A stretch of DNA of 64,000 nucleotides from Oxytricha trifallax (lineage: Eukaryota > Ciliophora > Spirotrichea > Sporadotrichida > Oxytrichidae), in NCBI GenBank assembly GCA_000711775.1, contig ARYC01000177.1, positions 113,024 to 177,023 of the forward strand, read 5' to 3'. The notes beneath the pieces were generated by a model that worked only from the letters and a program-made list of their open reading frames with translations, was not told where the DNA came from and searched no databases. This document shows, piece after piece, positions 59,211-64,000 of this stretch (position 1 is its first letter; each line of letters begins with the position of its first letter). Both the position numbers and the translations under genes were made by a program.

Positions 59211-60875
59211 TTAATTAATAACCCCAACCCCTAACAAATTCCCTACAAATCAAAGCACTTATAAACCTCATTAAGGGTTTTGGGGTTTTGAATGCATCTC
59301 TAGTTACCAGACTGTAATTCCCTCCATGAAACGTCTACGTCTACTTTACTCATCTTGTCGAGGGCAATTCGTTGGTAGTGGTCACAATTGAAGTATTCTT
59401 GAATGCCATCTGTGTTTCACCGTACTTTAAGTAGCCTCTCCCTCTATGAACTTTTTCATTCTTGCTATATTTTACTTTTTTCCGAAAAAGTGTAAGTGAC
59501 TCATTTCATCCATCATGGTAATCTGCGGGGCAACATCTACCAATGCTGCTTTTACAAAGAACTGGGAGACCCCGTCTTCTAAAACATCGCAAATAAATAT
59601 TTCCTTCAGCATCTTAGCTATTGTAGACTTCCTGTATTTATGACTTACAATCCACACTCCATTCATCTTCTAATGCTGTTTCTAGACTATCAAATTGTAA
59701 AAGGCATTGACAACCTCTCCATATCCTTACAAGCCCCCATTCCTGCACTTTCTCTTTTCCTGATTCCTTCTTAAACAGATACTATAGAGCGATTAGATTG
59801 TCGGGGTGTACTCGATGTGCAGAAGATTTGACTCTTTTATCAGTCGTGCATGTTGCTTCATCTTTGTTGCAAGTTGAGCTATCATCATAAGAGCCCTCAC
59901 ATCATCGCAATGTTACGATAGAACTGCTCCACACTCTTGAAATCCCCGTTTAGAAACCCTGATATGAATTTAACCAACATGATCTCTTTTGGATCACTTG
60001 AGTTGTACGCAAGCGACTGAATTGACTGATTAATCTTCATTGAGCGTGAATGATTCTAGGACTAGTCCTCCTTCCCATAAGTAAACTGAAGATTTGGACA
60101 CATTTCAAATAAATTTGCCTCGCTTGATTTGCCTGTGCTTTTAGCAGTGACCCCGTATTTGCTTAAAAGCTCAAACCCACTGTATTTCTAGTTAGAAAAG
60201 TAGTTGCGATAGAAGCTTGACACTAAATTCACAACCATGAACAGTCTATTTTCTCCTTCATCAAAGTAAATCTAAATGTGCGAAATGCATTTCTTTGATT
60301 GTATTATGTCTTTTTCAAGATCAACCCAATTATCCAACTGCTTAGCCAAGGAGAGCTAAAGTATGAAAAGAGTCCTGTAATTTAAGTTCTTTGGCGGTAT
60401 TCATTGAAAAGTATTATAGTACCTACAGCATCTGGTCCGATTGGATTATATAGAAAGCCGCATCCATTTGTTTGAACATTTATTTTTTTATTACAATTAT
60501 ATTTAATTAAATAATTAAACTAATAAACACATTTTATAACCCTGTTTAGTCTGTTTATCTGCTCCCTAATCTATTTAATTAAACAGTTAACAAACTTCTA
60601 AATCATCTGTTTATTCGTTTACTTGCCCATTTGATCTTAAACTGGGAACAGATAAGTGTGGGCCTGTTTAATTGTTTATCTGTTTATTTTTAATTTAGGA
60701 TTTGATCAAACTTTTAATATTAAATTAATAAATATAATTAAAGATTAAACAGTATACAGTATAAACACGTAGCTAAAATCCTGTTTACTTACTCCCAAGT
60801 TTGATTTATATTACTCTCAAATACTTTAACGTTTTGTTTTTATTTTCATAATTTCAAAATTCAATTCTATTTTAG

Positions 60876-61303
60876 AATAATAATTCTTTCTAGACTGATG
60901 ATATCTTATGTTTATGTATACTGTTTATTAAGTTATTCTTAAATTTTATGTATGTTAACCGTAATTTATTTAGACGACGTTTATTAGCTTCTGTTAGTCT
61001 GTTATTTATATACTGTTGAGATTGAATTTCTAAAATCTTTTATAGTTTTGTGGTAATCTATAATTATTAGAGTTAACTATATGGAAATGCATGATATCTG
61101 TATAAAATCTATTTTTACGTCTGCCTTAATAATGGTCTATATATTTGATAGATTTAATCCTACTTAATTTAATGAATAATATATTATTATAATTTATAAT
61201 TAAAAAGGATGCATATTTTGCACAAAACCTTTTGATTAAATTTATCATTTTAGTGATTTAGTTATCCGTCACATCTTAAACATTCTCGAAAATGATGTAA
61301 TTT
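60876..61303. other. AT-rich tract, no gene seen
   Basis: AT-rich spacer right of Rep-helicase element 2. Confidence 0.45.
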
Positions 61304-61580
61304 TCAATATTCTTTTAAAATAATTTTGAGAATTTGTGTTTTAGAGTATTCAGTCATGAATCTTTGGTCAAGCTATTATCGCCAGATTTTTTATTCTGAG
61401 TTGGGATGTTGACTTAAATCTTTTTCATATGAGTCTGTACTATCTATCGAATTAATATCAACTGCATTCCATTATTTTGTTATCACTCTTTTATACCTTC
61501 TTAGTGATAAGGTTTGAACTCCTATTTAATATGGGCTTCCTTTCGGTCTTAAAGGAGAGGTAGATTAGTAAATTTTAGGT
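61304..61580 (-). CDS. Coding patch, unknown host protein
   Basis: The minus frame ends at TGA 61306-61304 and is open upstream beyond 61580. It encodes YQIGVQTLSLRRYKRVIT, NSIDSTDSYEKDLSQHPN and WRQQLDQRFMTEYSKTQIL, a balanced polar composition unlike the AT-rich flanks. No ATG was located, so the upstream border is uncertain. It looks like a C-terminal segment. No domain is recognised. Confidence 0.5.
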
Positions 61581-62628
61581 TTTTTCCACTATATTATAAG
61601 AATTTGGTCCAATTTTTGGTGTATCTTTTTTTGGTTTTTATAAACTTGTAATTAATTGATAAAATTCAAAGCATTTATAAAGAGATAAATAAGTTCAAAA
61701 GTTAAATTATATCAAAGTTACTATCGTATTTAAATTAGATTTGTGATGTAGATCTATAACTAGTTGATTAGTTTGTAGCCTTTTCTAATGATTTAATTTG
61801 GCAGTGAACGTAATTATTTTTGTATGTTTAGTACTCATTCTTTATAGTTTAATTTTATCAGTTATATAATATATAATGAGTAATGTTTGTTTTCTTAATA
61901 CCGTTCTTGATAATATCCCTTTGTGTCTTGCTTAGAATACCCGTTCTGTGTTTTTTTATTTATAAATTATTTACATAACAATCAGGATTTCTTAAAGTAT
62001 TTATATAAAAATATAAATAAAAAGCATTTATATTGAATTTATTCAAACCATTTTTTATTAAAAATTATAAAAATACTTACTTATTTAATCCCCAGACATA
62101 TCTAAGAGTCTTCTCTTTATATACTTTGAATTCAATTTTTCATAAACTTAAAATATATATATATATCCGCAAAAAAGACATATAATTTATAGGCAATAAT
62201 AATTTGCATTAATATATTCTTATAAAATAACAAAAAATAACATCAACTGTATATATGGGTATAGGGTTTTTGTTATATAACATCACATTAAAATAAAATT
62301 AAAGCAGCTTATCAGATTGAGTCGATAATTTCTATCTTTAATGTAAAAATTTTAATTAAAAATCATTTAGTATAAATTATTCATAGAAGAATATAAATCA
62401 AAATTAATGAAGATGAAAATTAAGTTATTGATTATCAATTAATAAATACATATGATTAAGTAATCCCAGACCATAATATATAATATTTTCTATTAAGTTA
62501 GTTTATATTTTAAATTGAAAAGGCATTTCGTTTAAGTGAATTAATTAGTTGTTTTAATGTTAAATTTATAGTTAATATATCCTCTAAAATTTGACATATA
62601 AAGTTTTTATGTATTATATTATTTTAAA
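61581..62628. other. AT-rich tract, no gene seen
   Basis: AT-rich DNA without supported features. Confidence 0.4.
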
Positions 62629-62865
62629 ATGTATGAATATACCAAAACTGATAATGTGTATCCTGAGAGTGTATGCCCCAATAATTACTTTACTCTTAAT
62701 TCTTATATTAACACAGTTAAAAATTTTAATAATTGTTATGTGATTGCTTTTCATCTTCTTGTAACTATGAAACCTTTTTTGGCTTAATAGATTCAGGTCT
62801 TTAAAATCATGGTATATCTTTAGATAATAAAGTAGCCAAAATATACCAATTATCTACTCAAATGA
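62629..62865 (+). CDS. Hypothetical small protein (78 codons)
   Basis: ATG 62629 (MYEYTKTDNVYPESVCPNNY) to TGA 62863-62865. It contains a hydrophobic patch (CYVIAFHLLVTMKPFLA) and Gln-coding TAA/TAG. The first 40 codons are the most convincing. It may be an exon of the gene continuing at 63322. No family is recognised. Confidence 0.45.
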
Positions 62866-63230
62866 ATTTTATGATTGTTTATTATTCAATATAATTATAT
62901 GATTATAATGAATAATATAAATCAAGAGTATAAATAATGTAAATATTTAATGGTTAAATAGTAAAATTCCTTGAATGCAAAGAATCCCTCTTTACAATTA
63001 AATTTAATACTATCATCAACACTTATTTTTCGTAATCATTAAGAAAGCCGCTAAAATACTCTTAAAGTATTCTCCACTTAAATTGACATTAAGTAGTAAG
63101 TTTAAGTAGCTCATGAAGACAAGCTGTTAATTCTGATTTAATTATTAAATCTATTTATTATAGACATAACTTACAAAATATTTATTTTAAAATAGGATTG
63201 TGCATGCTAAACTATATTTTTTACATCATA

Positions 63231-63251
63231 CATATATATATATATATATAT
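63231..63251. repeat. (TA)n microsatellite
   Basis: TA dinucleotide run of about 20 bases in AT-rich DNA. Confidence 0.8.
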
Positions 63252-63321
63252 ACTGTTAAACCTATTTCTATTATAAATATAGTTTGTGTTTATTTTATAG
63301 CATATTTGGATTCAAAATTGA

Positions 63322-63676
63322 GGTTTATAACGATTATAATCAGCTAATTAAAAATTAAAAGTTGTAATATTCTCTAAACATAAACAAAAAGCAACTATCC
63401 TTAGATAGCGAATAAAGTTTTATGAACCAGTTATTAATAACAATAAAATAGAAGTGATTGAAATGGAAGCATAAATTAAAAATAAAATTTTACATCTATC
63501 AAAATTTAATTCAAACAAGAAAAATGTCAATTGCCCAACTCAAATTGTTGATAATATTGTTGAATATAAAAGTATATATTCAACATTAGCTGTAGTTATT
63601 TCAATCATACTTTTACTAGCATTTGTTACTCAATTATAAAATTATTTAGTGAATGACGATTAACTGATACAGTAAT
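63322..63676 (+). CDS. Host coding segment cut by TBE copy C (C-terminal membrane helix)
   Basis: Open from after TGA 63319-63321 into the TBE at 63677. The clear part (63395-63650) encodes IKFYEPVINNNKIEVIEMEA, CPTQIVDNIVEYKSIYSTLA and a transmembrane-like VVISIILLLAFV, then NYLVNDDQ. No TGA occurs before the TBE end, so either the TBE interrupts the gene or an eliminated spacer border lies just before it. No family is recognised. Confidence 0.5.
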
Positions 63677-64000
63677 CAAAACCCCAAAACCCTTTCAGTA
63701 GTTTGATTGAGTTTTTGATTGATAAAAGTAGACTATTAGTGCATACTTTATTAGGGTTTTAATAGGGTTTATGTAGGGGTTTAATGTTTAAATATTAGTA
63801 ATTTAAGTGAGTATAACAAGCGAGTTTTCAAATATTTCACACAAACATAAGCTTAGAGTCATGTGGCAGTTCTCTGAATTTTATCTTTCTAAGTTGATGT
63901 TTGATAGTTTCTATTGTTTGTTAATTCGCTTAGCTTGGCTTGATAATAGTTGAGTATGCAAGTTCTCTGAGACCTCAATTTATTTTATTTTTATCGAGAT
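63677..64000. mobile_element. TBE-type transposon, copy C, left end only
   Basis: CAAAACCCCAAAACCCTTTC starts at 63677 after AAT (63674-63676). The following 320 bp match the left end of copy A (TTGATTGAGTTTTTGATTGA, GTCATGTGGCAG, TTCTCTGAATTTTATC), including the non-coding region beyond the kinase stop. The element runs off the window. By analogy with copy A a minus-strand kinase gene should follow. Confidence 0.9.

Larger units (their letters stand above)
55220..59290. mobile_element. TBE-type transposon, copy B (4.07 kb, nearly complete)
   Basis: The left end is CAAAACCCCAAAACCCCTTA at 55220; the right end is its complement, one G short, at 59290. Inverted homology extends about 80 bp (CTTTGATTTGTAGGGAATTTG). 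AAT duplications at 55217-55219 and 59291-59293. It has the standard TBE gene set and length. Small indels in each gene suggest it is no longer fully functional. Inserted in the Rep-helicase gene of element 2. Confidence 0.95.
55035..60460 (-). pseudogene. Rep-type SF3 helicase gene of element 2, interrupted by TBE B
   Basis: The minus-strand gene starts near 60460. Its N-terminal region (KYSGFELLSKYGVTAKSTGK; SIQSLAYNSSDPKEIMLVKF; ATKMKQHARLIKESNLLHIE) has at least two frame changes. The helicase core follows: a degenerate P-loop (VWIVSHKYRKSTIAKML), FICDVLEDG, ITMMDEM (Walker B), KFIEGEA, KYGETQMAFKNTSIVTTTNE (motif C). TBE B (55220-59290) then interrupts, and the gene resumes with PFPFTSVDLARLLYKRYVES and ends at TGA 55037-55035. 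Removing the TBE joins motif C to the C-terminal domain seen in element 1. The N-terminal region may hold a HUH-type domain, but I could not confirm one. Confidence 0.7.
54643..60875. mobile_element. Rep-helicase element 2 (~380-bp inverted repeats), split by TBE copy B
   Basis: Long inverted repeats at 54643-55024 and 60491-60875 (outer end CTAAAATAGAATTGAATT; internal landmarks AACAGTATACAGT, GGCCCACACTTATCTGTT, GGGAGCAGATAAACAGACTA). Without TBE B the element is about 2.15 kb and encodes one minus-strand protein, a Rep-type SF3 helicase. The architecture equals element 1 at 27678-28981, with longer repeats and a longer gene. No DDE transposase belongs to it. The repeats are rich in AAACAGA-type direct units. 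Confidence 0.78.

Noticed and set aside
1..64000. tRNA, rRNA or CRISPR array
   Set aside because: No cloverleaf with paired arms, no rRNA signature and no regularly spaced direct repeats were found. The only GC-rich non-coding blocks matched none of these.
1..64000. Prokaryotic features (ribosome binding sites, operons, rho-independent terminators)
   Set aside because: Genetic code, GT-AG introns and TBE elements show a eukaryotic ciliate; the many hairpins belong to palindromic elements.

Overview
The window reads as germline (micronuclear) DNA of a hypotrich/stichotrich ciliate of the Oxytricha-Stylonychia type. Four lines of evidence support this. (1) Long TGA-free frames appear only when TAA and TAG are read as glutamine, and they end in TGA. 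(2) Several transposons begin with the C4A4 telomere-like unit that marks the telomere-bearing elements (TBE) of these ciliates, flanked by 3-bp ANT duplications. (3) GC-enriched coding patches sit as islands in very AT-rich DNA, as expected for macronuclear-destined segments (MDS) separated by eliminated sequence. (4) Introns are tiny (26-55 nt). Under the standard code almost every gene here looks broken. The species cannot be fixed from sequence alone.

Layout. 1-4.3 kb: minus-strand host coding patches and a fossil TBE kinase fragment. 4.3-4.9 kb: a GC-rich 0.6-kb repeat whose truncated relative lies inverted at 39.7 kb. 5-9.8 kb: mostly featureless AT-rich DNA. 9.8-16 kb: plus-strand host coding patches, interrupted by a 0.42-kb palindrome and a 0.49-kb element with 8-bp duplications. 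17.4-23.4 kb: TBE copy A with two further elements nested inside its kinase gene, one carrying its own 300-codon frame. 23.6-27.1 kb: a GC-enriched block of uncertain coding status with another palindrome inserted. 27.7-29.0 kb: a long-TIR element with a Rep-type superfamily-3 (SF3) helicase gene. 31.4-31.8 kb: a small host frame. 32.8-34.7 kb: a fold-back element split by an internally deleted TBE (copy D). 35.4-38.5 kb: plus-strand host frames. 38.6 and 49.4 kb: two related MORN-type fragments. 40-46 kb: two palindromic elements around the longest host gene region (42.0-43.8 kb). 47.6 and 50.5 kb: two more copies of the 0.42-kb palindrome. 54.6-60.9 kb: a second Rep-helicase element, itself split by a nearly complete TBE (copy B). 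61.3-63.7 kb: host frames, the last cut by TBE copy C, which runs off the right end.

How the parts relate. The mobile DNA is layered. TBE B inserted into the Rep gene of the 54.6-60.9 kb element; TBE D inserted into one arm of a fold-back element; TBE A was later hit by two other elements. TBE genes form the known three-gene set: an IS630/Tc1-type DDE transposase, a ~22-kDa protein, and a zinc-finger plus kinase protein. Most host frames are unidentified; they are supported by open length, raised GC and ATG/TGA or GT-AG boundaries, not by homology. With TGA as the only stop in AT-rich DNA, chance open frames of 100-200 codons occur, so confidences are moderate.
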